Below, one piece after another: positions 7,995 through 16,345 of a DNA stretch of 29,574 nt; within the stretch, counting starts at the first letter, position 1, and each line of letters starts with the position of its first letter. The translations under genes and the position numbers were made by a program. Under the pieces are notes generated by a model, which did not search any database, was not told the origin of the DNA, and worked only from the letters and a program-made list of their open reading frames with translations. This DNA is from JBLNBQ01 sp050260095. GTDB lineage: Bacteria; Bacillota; UBA5301; DYFA01. The DNA lies in assembly GCA_050260095.1 (NCBI GenBank), contig JBLNBQ010000194.1, forward strand, positions 1-29,574, given 5' to 3'.

Positions 7995-9719
7995 CTAGTT
8001 CCTCCCCTTCTCGGTGCCCGTCATCCGCCGGATCAGGATTTCGCCGCCAACGATGATCAGCAGCGCGATCGAGGCGAGCGCGGCCGCGTATACCGTCTCC
8101 CCGTCCTCGTTCAGAGCGTAGATGGCGACGCCGATGGTGCGCGTGGTCGGACCGTAGAGCAGCACCGAGGTGGTAAGTTCCCGGAGGGCCGGCAGGAAGA
8201 TCAAGAAGAAGGCCGCCACCATGCCCGGCTTAATCAGTGGAAGCACGATGTCCTTCAGCGACTGCCAGTGAGAGGCACCGCAGGCCCGGGCCGCTTCTTC
8301 CAGCGAGTCGTGCACCTGCTCCAACGCGGCGGAGTTCGACTTGAGGGAGAAGGCCATGTACCGGGCGATGTAAGCGACGAAGATGATCCAGGCCGTGTTG
8401 TAGAGGTTGAGGCCGAACTGGCCGCTCCACATGAGAATCATGCCGAGGGCGATGACCGTGCCCGGCAGCGAGAAAGGCAGCACGCCCAGGAACTCCAGGA
8501 TGAACTTCCCCTTCACCTTCATCTTGACGATGGTATAGGAGATCATCACCCCGGCCAGCATGGTCACGAACGCCGCCCCCAGCGAGAGCACCACGCTGTT
8601 CTTGATGGCGTCCAGCGTCGTGCGCCAAGTCAGGACGTAGGCGAAGTTTTGCAACGTCATGTTCTTGAGTGTGATCGGCACGCCGTAGGTCTTGAGCGAG
8701 CCGACCAGGAAGATGGTCGCCGTCGGCATGATCACGGTGATCAGGATGTAGGCGATGCTGACGATGAGCAGCGGCAGCTTGAGGCCGCGCAGCTTGAGCA
8801 CAGTGGGACGCATGCTCTTTCCGGCGATAATCTGGTACCGGCCCCTTTTCAGTACGAGGTTCTGAAGGTACAGGATGATCGCGGCCGAGATGACCAGGAT
8901 GGACGCGAGGATAGTGCCGGTCCGGATCGCCGCGAAGCTGCCGGCGCTGGCGTAGATCTTCTGGTAGATCAGGGTCGGAATATTGTAGATGCCCACCTCG
9001 GTGCCGAGGATCGACGGCACGCCAAAGTGGGAGAGGGAGTAGAGGGCCACCAACAGGGCGCCGGCCACGATGCTGGGCGTGATGAGCGGCAGGGTAATGC
9101 GCCGGGTGATGGTGAAGAGGTCGATCCCGGAAATGCGGGCCGACTCCTCAAGGGTTGGGTCCATCCGCTCGAGCGCGCCCGCCACCTGCAGGAAGACGAA
9201 CGGGAAGAGGTACATGCTCTCGATAACGATGATCCCCGCCAGGCTGTAGATGTTGAAGAGCGGGTGCTCGGTGTGGAAGAACTCCATGAACATCCGGTTG
9301 AGATACCCGCCCCGGGGCGAGAGAAGCACCTTCCAGGCGATAGCCCCGATGAACGACGGCAGCATGAAGGGGATGATGAAGAGCAGCTTCATCGTGTTCT
9401 TGAAGGGCAGGTCTGTCCGGGCGACCAGCCAGGCGAAGAACGTGCCAAGTCCTGTGCTGAGAGCCGTAACTCCCCCGGCGATCAGCACTGAGTTAAGCAA
9501 GGCCTGGTAGGTGTCGGGTTTGCTCAGGATCTTCAGGATGTCGGCGAAGTTGAACTTCCCGCTTACGGTGAAGGCGTTCCAGAAAATCAGGATGACCGGG
9601 ATGGCCACGAAAACGACCAGGACCAACACGGACAGCAGCAGCACGAGTTCGGCCACGCCGAACTTCTTCCCTGACTTGACTTCAAAACCCCGGGCCGGGG
9701 CGGTCGCTATGTTGCTCAT
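7995..9719 (-). CDS. ABC transporter permease, fused two-domain (FbpB type)
   Basis: The 574-residue membrane protein has about 12 transmembrane segments and two copies of the binding-protein-dependent permease domain. The ATPase-contacting EAA loops are visible in each half: EESARISGIDLFTITRRITLPL in the first and LEEAARACGASHW followed by IVLPLIKPG in the second. This fused layout is typical of ferric-iron (FbpB, SfuB, AfuB) and 2-aminoethylphosphonate importers. ATG 9719 is chosen because AGAGGTG lies 5 bases upstream and it overlaps the stop of ATPase 1 by one base (TGATG), a translational-coupling arrangement. The open frame extends 22 codons further without support. It forms the membrane channel for the binding protein at 10902. 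Confidence 0.88.
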   Translation of the reverse strand: MSNIATAPARGFEVKSGKKFGVAELVLLLSVLVLVVFVAIPVILIFWNAFTVSGKFNFADILKILSKPDTYQALLNSVLIAGGVTALSTGLGTFFAWLVARTDLPFKNTMKLLFIIPFMLPSFIGAIAWKVLLSPRGGYLNRMFMEFFHTEHPLFNIYSLAGIIVIESMYLFPFVFLQVAGALERMDPTLEESARISGIDLFTITRRITLPLITPSIVAGALLVALYSLSHFGVPSILGTEVGIYNIPTLIYQKIYASAGSFAAIRTGTILASILVISAAIILYLQNLVLKRGRYQIIAGKSMRPTVLKLRGLKLPLLIVSIAYILITVIMPTATIFLVGSLKTYGVPITLKNMTLQNFAYVLTWRTTLDAIKNSVVLSLGAAFVTMLAGVMISYTIVKMKVKGKFILEFLGVLPFSLPGTVIALGMILMWSGQFGLNLYNTAWIIFVAYIARYMAFSLKSNSAALEQVHDSLEEAARACGASHWQSLKDIVLPLIKPGMVAAFFLIFLPALRELTTSVLLYGPTTRTIGVAIYALNEDGETVYAAALASIALLIIVGGEILIRRMTGTEKGRN

Positions 9720-10813
9720 CACGACACCTCTTCCGTCAGGCTGTCGTGGTCGAACCACTTGAGGTCGTGGAAGGTGAGCGAACACGTCTCGCCTTCCTTG
9801 AACAGCAGGTTCCGGGAGATGGCTTCCTGCGTGTCCTGCTGCACCCGCACCTCACCCTCGCCCACCGCGATCTGGTAGTCGAAGATCGGGCCGAGGTAAG
9901 TGACGCGGCGGACCACCCCGGTGACCGGCGAAGGCTTCCGGGAGAGTTCGATGTCGCCGGGCCGGCACGCCAGCACCAGCCGGTCAGCCTTCCGATGCTC
10001 CGCCGGGACGGGGTGCACGACCGAAAGATCGGCGCCGCCTAAAAGGAAGGACTCGCCCCTCCGCTCCACTGGCAGGAAGTTGGAGACGCCCATGAACCGG
10101 AAGACGTAGCTGTCGGCGGGCTGTTCGTAGACTTCTTTCGGCGTTCCGATCTGCCGGATGCGCCCCCTCCGGTCGAAGATGGCCATGCGGTCGGAGATCG
10201 CCAGGGCCACCTCCTGGTCGTGGGTGACGTACAGGATGGTCACGCCGGTCTGCTTCTGCAACTCTTTGATCTCGAAGCGCATCTCCTCGCGCAGATTGGC
10301 GTCGAGGTTGTTGAGCGGCTCGTCGAGGAGCATGATCTCCGGTTTGGAAACTAGCGCCCGGGCGAGCGCCACGCGCTGCTGCTGCCCGCCGGAGAGTTGG
10401 TACGGCAGGCGCCTCTCCAGCCCGGCTAGGCCCACCTGGGTGATGGCGCCCAGCGTGCGCTGTTCGGCCTCCGCTTTCGGGATCCGCTGCATCTGCAGCG
10501 GGTAGATCACGTTCTGGAAGACCGTCTTGTGAGGCCAGACGGCGTAATCCTGGAAGACGACGCCGATGCGCCGGGCTTCAGGAGCGACGTGAACTCTGCG
10601 CTCCCCGCTGGCGACCAGCGAGTTGCCGATGAAGATCTCCCCGCGGTCGGGATGCTCGAACCCGGCGATCAGCCGCAGGATGACAGTCTTGCCGCACCCC
10701 GAAGGGCCGAGGAACGTTAGACACTCCCCGTCCTTGATGATGATGCTGAGGTCGTCGATCACTTGCAGCTTCCCGTAGCCTTTGCTGACGCGCTCCAACC
10801 TGACATCGGCCAT
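9719..10813 (-). CDS. ABC transporter ATPase 1 (FbpC/PotA type)
   Basis: The 364-residue importer ATPase has Walker A GPSGCGKT (36-43), Q-loop Q88, LSGGQ (140-144), Walker B MLLDEP (161-166) and switch histidine H198, followed by a TOBE-type C-terminus. One detail differs from ATPase 2: after the H-loop it reads THDQEVALA where ATPase 2 has THDQGEAMA. The start ATG 10813 has GGAGGTAAGG just upstream. The stop overlaps the permease start by one base. It lies 88 bases after the binding-protein gene. The two ATPases may act as a heterodimer, or one may be conditional; the sequence does not decide between these. Confidence 0.88.
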   Translation of the reverse strand: MADVRLERVSKGYGKLQVIDDLSIIIKDGECLTFLGPSGCGKTVILRLIAGFEHPDRGEIFIGNSLVASGERRVHVAPEARRIGVVFQDYAVWPHKTVFQNVIYPLQMQRIPKAEAEQRTLGAITQVGLAGLERRLPYQLSGGQQQRVALARALVSKPEIMLLDEPLNNLDANLREEMRFEIKELQKQTGVTILYVTHDQEVALAISDRMAIFDRRGRIRQIGTPKEVYEQPADSYVFRFMGVSNFLPVERRGESFLLGGADLSVVHPVPAEHRKADRLVLACRPGDIELSRKPSPVTGVVRRVTYLGPIFDYQIAVGEGEVRVQQDTQEAISRNLLFKEGETCSLTFHDLKWFDHDSLTEEVS

Positions 10814-10901
10814 AGCCTTACCTCCACCCGTACCTGTGTCGCATAAGACGGAAAAAGTGACCTGTGGCCGCACCAGGAGGGTGCGGCCACAGCGGGGTGG
10901 G

Positions 10902-11891
10902 TTACTTCGTCATGATGGCGGCGAACTTCTCGGCGATGCCTTCCTTCTCGGCGATCATCTTCACGTAGTCGATCGGGAAGGCGCGCTTCACGGCCTCGTC
11001 AGGATCGATCAGGCCCTTGCCCGGGACGATGTCGACGTCCTGGCGGATCGGCAGGGTCAGGCTCTTGGCGATCAGTTTCTGGCCTTCCTTCGAGAGCATG
11101 AAATCGATGAACTTCTTTGCCGCCGAGAGGTTCGGGGTGCCCTTGAAGATCGCCATCGGGCTCGGCACGACCAGCATTTTGCCGGCCGGGTAGACGAAGC
11201 CGAGGGTCGCGCCCGACTCGATCTTGTCAAGCGTGATGTAGTCCACGGCGATGCAGGCCTTCAGGTCGCCCATCGCAGTGTCATCGACGACCTGGCCGGA
11301 GCCCTGGCCCATCTTGGCGCCGTTTTTCCGCAGCTTCTCAATGTATTCCCAACCGAAGTTGTTCACGAGCATGGCGACGCTGACCATCGAGGTGCCGGAG
11401 AGCGACGGGTTGGCGATGCCGAACCCGTCCTTAAAGGCGGGACCGGCCAGATCATCCCAGGTCTTCGGAGGGGTCTTCACCTTGGTGGTGTTATAGGCAA
11501 TGCCCAGGGTACCCAGACGGGCCGGAGTGAAGTAGCCATCCGGATCCTTCACCGGGCTAAGGATGTACTTGGCCTCGGGGGAGACGTACTTCTCGAGGAT
11601 GCCCTGCGATTTCATCTGGTAGAAGTCGGGGATTTCGCTGGTCCAGATGACGTCGGCGGCGATCTTGCCGGCTTGGCGTTCGGCGGCGATCTTCGCCATG
11701 ATCTTGCCGGCGCCGGCGGAGTAGTAATCGAACTGGATGTCCGGGTACTTCTTGACGAAGGCGTCGCGGATTTCGCCGATGAGGACTTCCTTCATGGAGG
11801 TGTAGACCATGAGCTTCTCTTTGGCGCTGGCCACCGAGGCGGCGCCGACGACAAGGAGCGTAACCAGGAGCAGAGTCAACCAACGTCTCAT
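10902..11891 (-). CDS. ABC transporter substrate-binding protein (Fbp/Afu type)
   Basis: The 329-residue extracellular binding protein has a signal peptide (MRRW, long leucine/valine core, cleavage after ASA near residue 23), then KLMVYTSMKEVLIGEIRDAF and ADVIWTSEIPDFYQMKSQGIL, typical of the class 2 binding proteins for ferric iron and 2-aminoethylphosphonate. Ferric-binding proteins normally hold iron with two adjacent tyrosines in the second lobe. Here the matching stretch reads ACIAVDYITLDKIES with a single tyrosine, so iron is not assured and a phosphonate, thiamine-like or other anionic ligand is possible. AGGAGG lies 7 bases before ATG 11891. It is first in the operon, 117 bases after the membrane-bound LuxR regulator gene, with two GTAC dyads in that gap. 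Confidence 0.85.
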   Translation of the reverse strand: MRRWLTLLLVTLLVVGAASVASAKEKLMVYTSMKEVLIGEIRDAFVKKYPDIQFDYYSAGAGKIMAKIAAERQAGKIAADVIWTSEIPDFYQMKSQGILEKYVSPEAKYILSPVKDPDGYFTPARLGTLGIAYNTTKVKTPPKTWDDLAGPAFKDGFGIANPSLSGTSMVSVAMLVNNFGWEYIEKLRKNGAKMGQGSGQVVDDTAMGDLKACIAVDYITLDKIESGATLGFVYPAGKMLVVPSPMAIFKGTPNLSAAKKFIDFMLSKEGQKLIAKSLTLPIRQDVDIVPGKGLIDPDEAVKRAFPIDYVKMIAEKEGIAEKFAAIMTK

Positions 11892-11960
11892 TGCGGTCCC
11901 TCCTCTTGTGATGGGCGTCACTGAGAGGAGGGATATTCCTGCGGCCGCCTCGGCTCCTGC

Positions 11961-11972
11961 GTACAGGGGTAC
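11961..11972. promoter_or_regulatory. GTAC dyad, candidate activator site
   Basis: GTAC-AGGG-GTAC is an inverted repeat of two 4-base arms upstream of the binding-protein gene. A possible minus-strand -10, GAATAT (11938-11933), has no recognisable -35. The centre of the dyad would be about 40 bases before that start point, the classical class II activator position. The assignment is inferred from spacing alone. Confidence 0.35.
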
Positions 11973-12000
11973 TTTCTTGGCGCCCCGGCCCAGGTGGGAG

Positions 12001-12020
12001 GGAAGTACTTAAGTACCTCC
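12001..12020. promoter_or_regulatory. near-perfect 20-bp palindrome, candidate operator
   Basis: The core GTACTTAAGTAC (12005-12016) is a perfect 12-bp palindrome, and GGA/TCC extends it on both sides to 9 of 10 matching pairs. It covers the stop codon of the LuxR regulator. Its centre is 44 bases from the centre of the GTAC dyad at 11961-11972, about four helical turns. The inner TACTT is close to the TACYYMT heptamer of NarL-type regulators, so the adjacent LuxR protein is a natural candidate to bind here. Confidence 0.45.
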
Positions 12021-13388
12021 GTCGCGCAGAAGGCCGGCCTCGATGGCCTTGAGCGACGCCTGCACCCGGTCGCGAACGTCCATCTTGTGGTAGATGGCGC
12101 TCACGTAGTTCTTCACGGTCTGCTCGGCGACGAAGAGCTTCGCTGCGATCTCCCGATTGCTATGACCCTGGGCGAGCAGGCGCAGAATTTCCCGCTCCCG
12201 TTCGTTGAGCGCCGCCAGCCATTCCGGCGCCGGGATGGTCGCGGCCGGCTCCGGCGCAGACGGGGGCGCCGACATGAGCAGCCCGGCCGGCCCATGGGTT
12301 ACGTTCCGGAAGGGCTTGAACAGGAGCACCCCCGCCGCCAGGACCGCCCCGCCGACCGCCAGAGCCACCAGGAACCGCCGCAACCGCCGAATCAGCCTTA
12401 CCGCCGGCGAACTGGCGACCGGCACGAAGAGGCGCCACCCGGTTCCTTTCACCTTTCGGTAGGCGACCAGCACCGCCTCGCCGCGGAGCCTGCCCGTGAA
12501 CGTCCCTCCATCGCGCGCGCCGGGGAGGACTGCCCTGAACTGGAGCGAACCGTGGAAGACCTTGCCTGCCGGCTTAGTTGCAAGCCCCGGCAGGGCGGCC
12601 GCCGCGATACGGTCGTCGGCCCCGACGAGCATCGTGTAGTTGGTGCGCGGCGTACCGACGGAAAAGTAGAAATTGGCCTTGAGAAACTCGTTCACCGCCT
12701 CCACCAGCCGTTCCGGGCGAAGGAAGATTACCAACACTCCAAGGGGGCGACCGGTGTAGAGGTGTTTGATCCGCCGGCCGAGCGCTACGACGGTCTGCCG
12801 GGAGTCGCCCACCGCCAGGGCCCCGGACCAGACGGCCCGCCCGTCGGCCGCCACCACGTCCCGGTACAGAGCCGAACGGGGAAAGCCTTTGACGAACCCA
12901 TACGGTATCGCCTCGCCCATGGTCAGCGCCTTGCGGCCGACATTGGCTTCGTCGACGAACAGAGCGTCGTAGATGCCGTAGTCGCCGAAGGCGAAACCTT
13001 CGAGGTAGTTGGCGAACTCCTGATTCTGCAAGGAAACTTCGTAGTTGTCCTTCGCCCGGACATAACCCTCAAGGAGCTTGTTGAGATCCCGGTTGGCCAC
13101 GAACTGGAAGGAAAGGTTGTCGTATTTGTCGAGGTCGCTCCGCAACCGGTTGGCCGCCTGCCCGGCCATCTGCTGGGCGTAGGCACCGATGTCGACGACC
13201 GGAGCGTCCTGAAGCGCAAAGTAAAACCCCGACGCCAACAGGCAGGCCGTCAGGCTCCAAAGCAGAAGCGGAAGCCGGCGTTCGGCGCTGGTCCCTTTCG
13301 GAGGTGTCGCTCCCACTGGCCGGGCATCCTTTCGCACCCTGATTCTGGGATTCGTCCAAGTATTTCCCTTTTTCGCCAGAAGCCGCAC
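12009..13388 (-). CDS. membrane-anchored one-component LuxR regulator with extracytoplasmic sensor
   Basis: The 459-residue protein reads in order: a basic N-terminus, a transmembrane segment (about 39-58), an extracytoplasmic region of about 270 residues (60-330), a second transmembrane segment (about 339-357), a proline/alanine linker and a C-terminal LuxR/FixJ helix-turn-helix (394-459; LNEREREILRLLAQGHSNREIA, then TVKNYVSAIYHKM). The outside part resembles a double-Cache sensor: a long N-terminal helix, then GIYDALFVDEANVG, SGALAVGDSRQTVVALGRR and a second lobe with DDRIAAAALPG. No kinase, phosphorelay or receiver domain is present, so signal would pass directly through the membrane to the DNA-binding domain. 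The GTG start follows GGAGG by 4 bases. It probably controls the import operon behind it, the AOR genes in front, or both. Confidence 0.8.
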   Translation of the reverse strand: MRLLAKKGNTWTNPRIRVRKDARPVGATPPKGTSAERRLPLLLWSLTACLLASGFYFALQDAPVVDIGAYAQQMAGQAANRLRSDLDKYDNLSFQFVANRDLNKLLEGYVRAKDNYEVSLQNQEFANYLEGFAFGDYGIYDALFVDEANVGRKALTMGEAIPYGFVKGFPRSALYRDVVAADGRAVWSGALAVGDSRQTVVALGRRIKHLYTGRPLGVLVIFLRPERLVEAVNEFLKANFYFSVGTPRTNYTMLVGADDRIAAAALPGLATKPAGKVFHGSLQFRAVLPGARDGGTFTGRLRGEAVLVAYRKVKGTGWRLFVPVASSPAVRLIRRLRRFLVALAVGGAVLAAGVLLFKPFRNVTHGPAGLLMSAPPSAPEPAATIPAPEWLAALNEREREILRLLAQGHSNREIAAKLFVAEQTVKNYVSAIYHKMDVRDRVQASLKAIEAGLLRDGGT

Positions 13389-13439
13389 TGTTCCTCCGAA
13401 AGCTGGGGGAACTCCTGCCGTAGGCGGACGGGACGGCGA

Positions 13440-13470
13440 GGCCCCCGGAGCGGGCAGGGCTCCGGGGGCC
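13440..13470 (-). terminator. strong hairpin between the unknown gene and the LuxR gene
   Basis: GGCCCCCGGAGC (13440-13451) pairs perfectly with GCTCCGGGGGCC (13459-13470) across a 7-base loop. No T-run follows. It lies 28 bases past the stop of the 13498 gene and 52 bases before the LuxR start, so it probably ends or attenuates the AOR transcript. Confidence 0.55.
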
Positions 13471-13497
13471 GGCGTTGGTTCCGGAGAGAGCCGGAGT

Positions 13498-14097
13498 CTA
13501 TCCGGCGAGGCGGCGGGGCAACTCCCTGAGCGGGATGTTCTCTGGCTGCTCGACCTGGCCGAAGGCGCGGTCCACCGCCTCCTGGCTCACCGCCTCGGGC
13601 GTCATGACCAGACAGAAGTCGCGGCCCAGTTCGACCAAGACTCGGCGCGCCCCGCAGAGCAGCAGGTGGTAGGCGGAGGCGGAGACCACCTCGGCCAGCG
13701 CGTCGACGGGGTCTGCCGGGCCGAAGCGGACGCCGACCTTGGCCCGGGCGGGATCGCCCCGGACCTCGAGCCAGGCGACGGTGTCGGGGACCACCCGGTG
13801 CTCTGCGTGCCACTCGGCCTGGCCGTCCCAAACCTCGCAGATCGTGGCCTCGGGCGGCGGTTCGGCGTAGGAGGTGCGCGGCTCCATCTCGTTCACGCAC
13901 TCCCACAGGGCCGGCACCTCGGGGTCCACCTCGAAGCAGATCCGGTCGGCGCCCGCCGCGAAAGCCCTGAGCGTGCGGCTGGCGAGCAGGATGGACAGGT
14001 CGAGCAGCCCAATTCCCTCGGGCAACTCCGTCTCCATCGCCGAGGCCTCGTTGCCGATCCACACCCCGATCATCTTCTCGAGCTTCGTCTGGCCCAC
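13498..14097 (-). CDS. conserved-looking protein of unknown function next to AOR
   Basis: The frame encodes about 199 residues that I do not recognise. It is soluble and acidic, without signal peptide, membrane segment or cysteine cluster (scattered cysteines only). Features include GVWIGNEASAMETELPEGIGLLDLSILLASRTLR near the start and a tryptophan-bearing ICEVWDGQAEWH in the middle. GTG 14097 is chosen because GGCGGT lies 6 bases upstream; ATG 14079 (MIGVWIG) is an alternative, and the longer open frame up to 14202 has no ribosome site. It follows the AOR gene by 134 bases on the same strand and may be an AOR-associated accessory factor, but this is position-based only. Frame and codon position bias fit a real gene. 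Confidence 0.6.
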   Translation of the reverse strand: MGQTKLEKMIGVWIGNEASAMETELPEGIGLLDLSILLASRTLRAFAAGADRICFEVDPEVPALWECVNEMEPRTSYAEPPPEATICEVWDGQAEWHAEHRVVPDTVAWLEVRGDPARAKVGVRFGPADPVDALAEVVSASAYHLLLCGARRVLVELGRDFCLVMTPEAVSQEAVDRAFGQVEQPENIPLRELPRRLAG

Positions 14098-14231
14098 GGT
14101 GAGACCGCCTTTCCGCGGGGCCGTTCGGCCGGCTCCCGCCTGAAGTGCAGAGGTGGAGAGCAGTAGACTGCTCCCCACCCCTTCGACGCCCCTCGGCGTC
14201 ATTCCTCTGGTGTGCGAAGGTGCTCCCCTGC

Positions 14232-16328
14232 TTATGCCGGCAGCAGACCCTTCTTGGCGAGTTCGTCGGCGACCGCTTTCAGTCCCAGCCGCTCCAAGGT
14301 CGCGCGGGTCGGCGCGCCGGTCTTCTTGTCCCAGCCGAGCTGTTCATAGAAGCTGTCCTTGGCTATTTCCATGTCGGCCCGGTCCATCCGGGAGTGGCCC
14401 GGGGTGAAAGCCGGCTTGTCTTCCGGATAGTCGAAGATCCACGGCGGGATGACGTCGTGCTGCTCGCGCATCTCCACCGTGTTCCAGTCGCGGATCGTGA
14501 GCGCACGGTGCAGGTTGAAGATCCGCTCGGCCACAAGGTCGAGTTCCTCCATGGTCTTCTGGTCGCCGGTGACCATGCTGTAGAGTTGCGCCTCGAGGGT
14601 GATGTCGCCCACGTAGCCGCGCGACTTCAGGGGCGAGGCGATGAACGGCCACATCCAGTTGCAGAGGGTCAGCGAGTCGTGGAGTTCCTTGCGGAGCAGG
14701 CCGAACTTGGCGAAGGCCGCCATGGCCGGCTTGAACGGCTTGCAGTCCGTGTTCGACTCCACGGCCTCGGCGCCCCAGAACTTCGCGGCGACTGCCTTCT
14801 GCACCTTGAGGGGCAGCCCGTTGCGGGTGAAGTTGGAGATCGAGTGGATCTGGGCGTCGCGGTTGTAGATCAGGTTGGTCAGCACGCCCACCTGGTAGGC
14901 ATCCTCGGAGGAGTGGTGCTTCGTGGTCCCTTTGCCCCAGTAAAGGACGTCGTGGTCCTCGAAGTACTCCTTGCCCGGCTTCCACCGCTCGATCCAGCGG
15001 CCGGAACCCTCGCCGAAGGCCTGGCCGATCTCGCCGATCTTGAAGGCGATCCGCTTGTAGATATCCATGAGGAAGGCGGGGTCACCCTTCTCGTAGGCGG
15101 CCCAGTCGATTTCCTTCCACTCCTTCTCGGGAACGCGCTGCTTCATCAGGCCGCTGTAGTAGGCCCACTTGAAGTCGCGCTGCAGCTGGCCGTAGTTGCA
15201 CCAGATGCCGTAGTCGTCGGCCATGTGCTTGCCGACGATGTTGGCCTCGATGCTGGTCAGGCCCTGAGCGCCGTCGGGGAACGACTTGAACCAGCCCTTG
15301 CCCGGCCAGCCGGCGCAAGTGTTCGCCGCGTACCGGTTCAGCCCGTACTTCGCCTCGACGGAAGGCACGTCCATGTGCACCATGCAACGGATCGGGCAGG
15401 AGGTGCAGCCGCCCTGGCGGACGTGGAACTTCTCGGCGAGCGGACCCATGTCGAAGGTGGCCTTCGCCGTCCGGTAACCCATCTTGTTGATCTCGCCGGC
15501 CGGGCATTCGCCGGTCTCGATCGGCGGGTTGGCGGCCCCCCAATAAAGACCCTTCCTGGCCGTCCAGCGGGTGGCGGCGGAGTACTCGGCCCAGGGCTGC
15601 GGCGTGCTGGGCACGCAGTGGTTGTTGTTGGCGCCGATGATCGACAGGATGAAGTGGTTCAGTTCCTTCCAGGCCTTCTTGTCGCCGGCGATCTTCACGG
15701 AACCGGTGCCCTTGACCGCGATGGCCTTCAGGTTCTTCGAACCAAGCACCCCGCCGACGCCGCCGGCGGAATGGGAGTAACCGTTCATCACGACCGCCAT
15801 GCGGACCATGTTTTCACCGGCTTGGCCGATCGCCGCCACCGAACCTTCGCCGCCCATCTCCTGGGCGATCGCTTCGGTGGCCCGGTAGATGCCGTTGCCC
15901 CACAGGTGCGCCGCGTCGCGGATCTCCACCTGGTCGTCGATGATCGAGAGGAAGACCGGCTTCGGCGCCTTGCCCTCGATGATGACGTTGTCCCAGCCGG
16001 CGTACTTGAGCTCGGAGCCGAACGTGCCGCCCATGTGGCCGGTGCCCACCGCCTCATGCGGGTAGGAGGTCGGGAAGATGGTCGTGATCGAGGTCCGGCC
16101 GCCGCACGGCGCGCCGGTGCCCGTCAGCGGGCCAACGCCGAAGATGATCTTGTTGGCGGGGTCGAACGCCTTGGTGCCGGCGGGCACCTCGTCCCAGAGC
16201 ACCTTGTAGCCGACGCCGGTGCCGCCGAGAAAGTCCTTGTACTTGGCGATGGTGTCTTCAACTGTGATCTTGCCCGTCGTAAGGTCGACGCGGAGGGTTT
16301 TGCCCGTCCATCCGCCGTAAGTTGCCAT
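14232..16328 (-). CDS. tungsten-dependent aldehyde:ferredoxin oxidoreductase (AOR family)
   Basis: The 698-residue enzyme belongs to the AOR family, which oxidises aldehydes (or related substrates) to acids at a tungsten or molybdenum bis-pterin centre beside one [4Fe-4S] cluster. The N-terminal domain has the family start GGWTGKTLRVDLTTGKI and FLGGTGVGYKVLW, then VGPLTGTGAPCGGRTS. Cluster ligands are visible as C308-x2-C311-x3-C315 and the distant C556 in DSLTLCNW. There is no signal peptide. GGGGGAGGT lies upstream of ATG 16328. The gene directly follows the Tat-type ferredoxin gene (17 bases), so the pair resembles the E. coli YdhV/YdhY arrangement and other multi-subunit AOR relatives rather than the stand-alone archaeal enzyme. 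The substrate is unknown; some members of this branch act on aromatic compounds. Confidence 0.88.
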   Translation of the reverse strand: MATYGGWTGKTLRVDLTTGKITVEDTIAKYKDFLGGTGVGYKVLWDEVPAGTKAFDPANKIIFGVGPLTGTGAPCGGRTSITTIFPTSYPHEAVGTGHMGGTFGSELKYAGWDNVIIEGKAPKPVFLSIIDDQVEIRDAAHLWGNGIYRATEAIAQEMGGEGSVAAIGQAGENMVRMAVVMNGYSHSAGGVGGVLGSKNLKAIAVKGTGSVKIAGDKKAWKELNHFILSIIGANNNHCVPSTPQPWAEYSAATRWTARKGLYWGAANPPIETGECPAGEINKMGYRTAKATFDMGPLAEKFHVRQGGCTSCPIRCMVHMDVPSVEAKYGLNRYAANTCAGWPGKGWFKSFPDGAQGLTSIEANIVGKHMADDYGIWCNYGQLQRDFKWAYYSGLMKQRVPEKEWKEIDWAAYEKGDPAFLMDIYKRIAFKIGEIGQAFGEGSGRWIERWKPGKEYFEDHDVLYWGKGTTKHHSSEDAYQVGVLTNLIYNRDAQIHSISNFTRNGLPLKVQKAVAAKFWGAEAVESNTDCKPFKPAMAAFAKFGLLRKELHDSLTLCNWMWPFIASPLKSRGYVGDITLEAQLYSMVTGDQKTMEELDLVAERIFNLHRALTIRDWNTVEMREQHDVIPPWIFDYPEDKPAFTPGHSRMDRADMEIAKDSFYEQLGWDKKTGAPTRATLERLGLKAVADELAKKGLLPA

Positions 16329-16345
16329 GTCGCTCTACCTCCCCC

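Noticed and set aside
8268..9491. 407-codon plus-strand frame antisense to the ABC permease
   Set aside because: Same shadow effect; the minus-strand permease with EAA loops explains the region.
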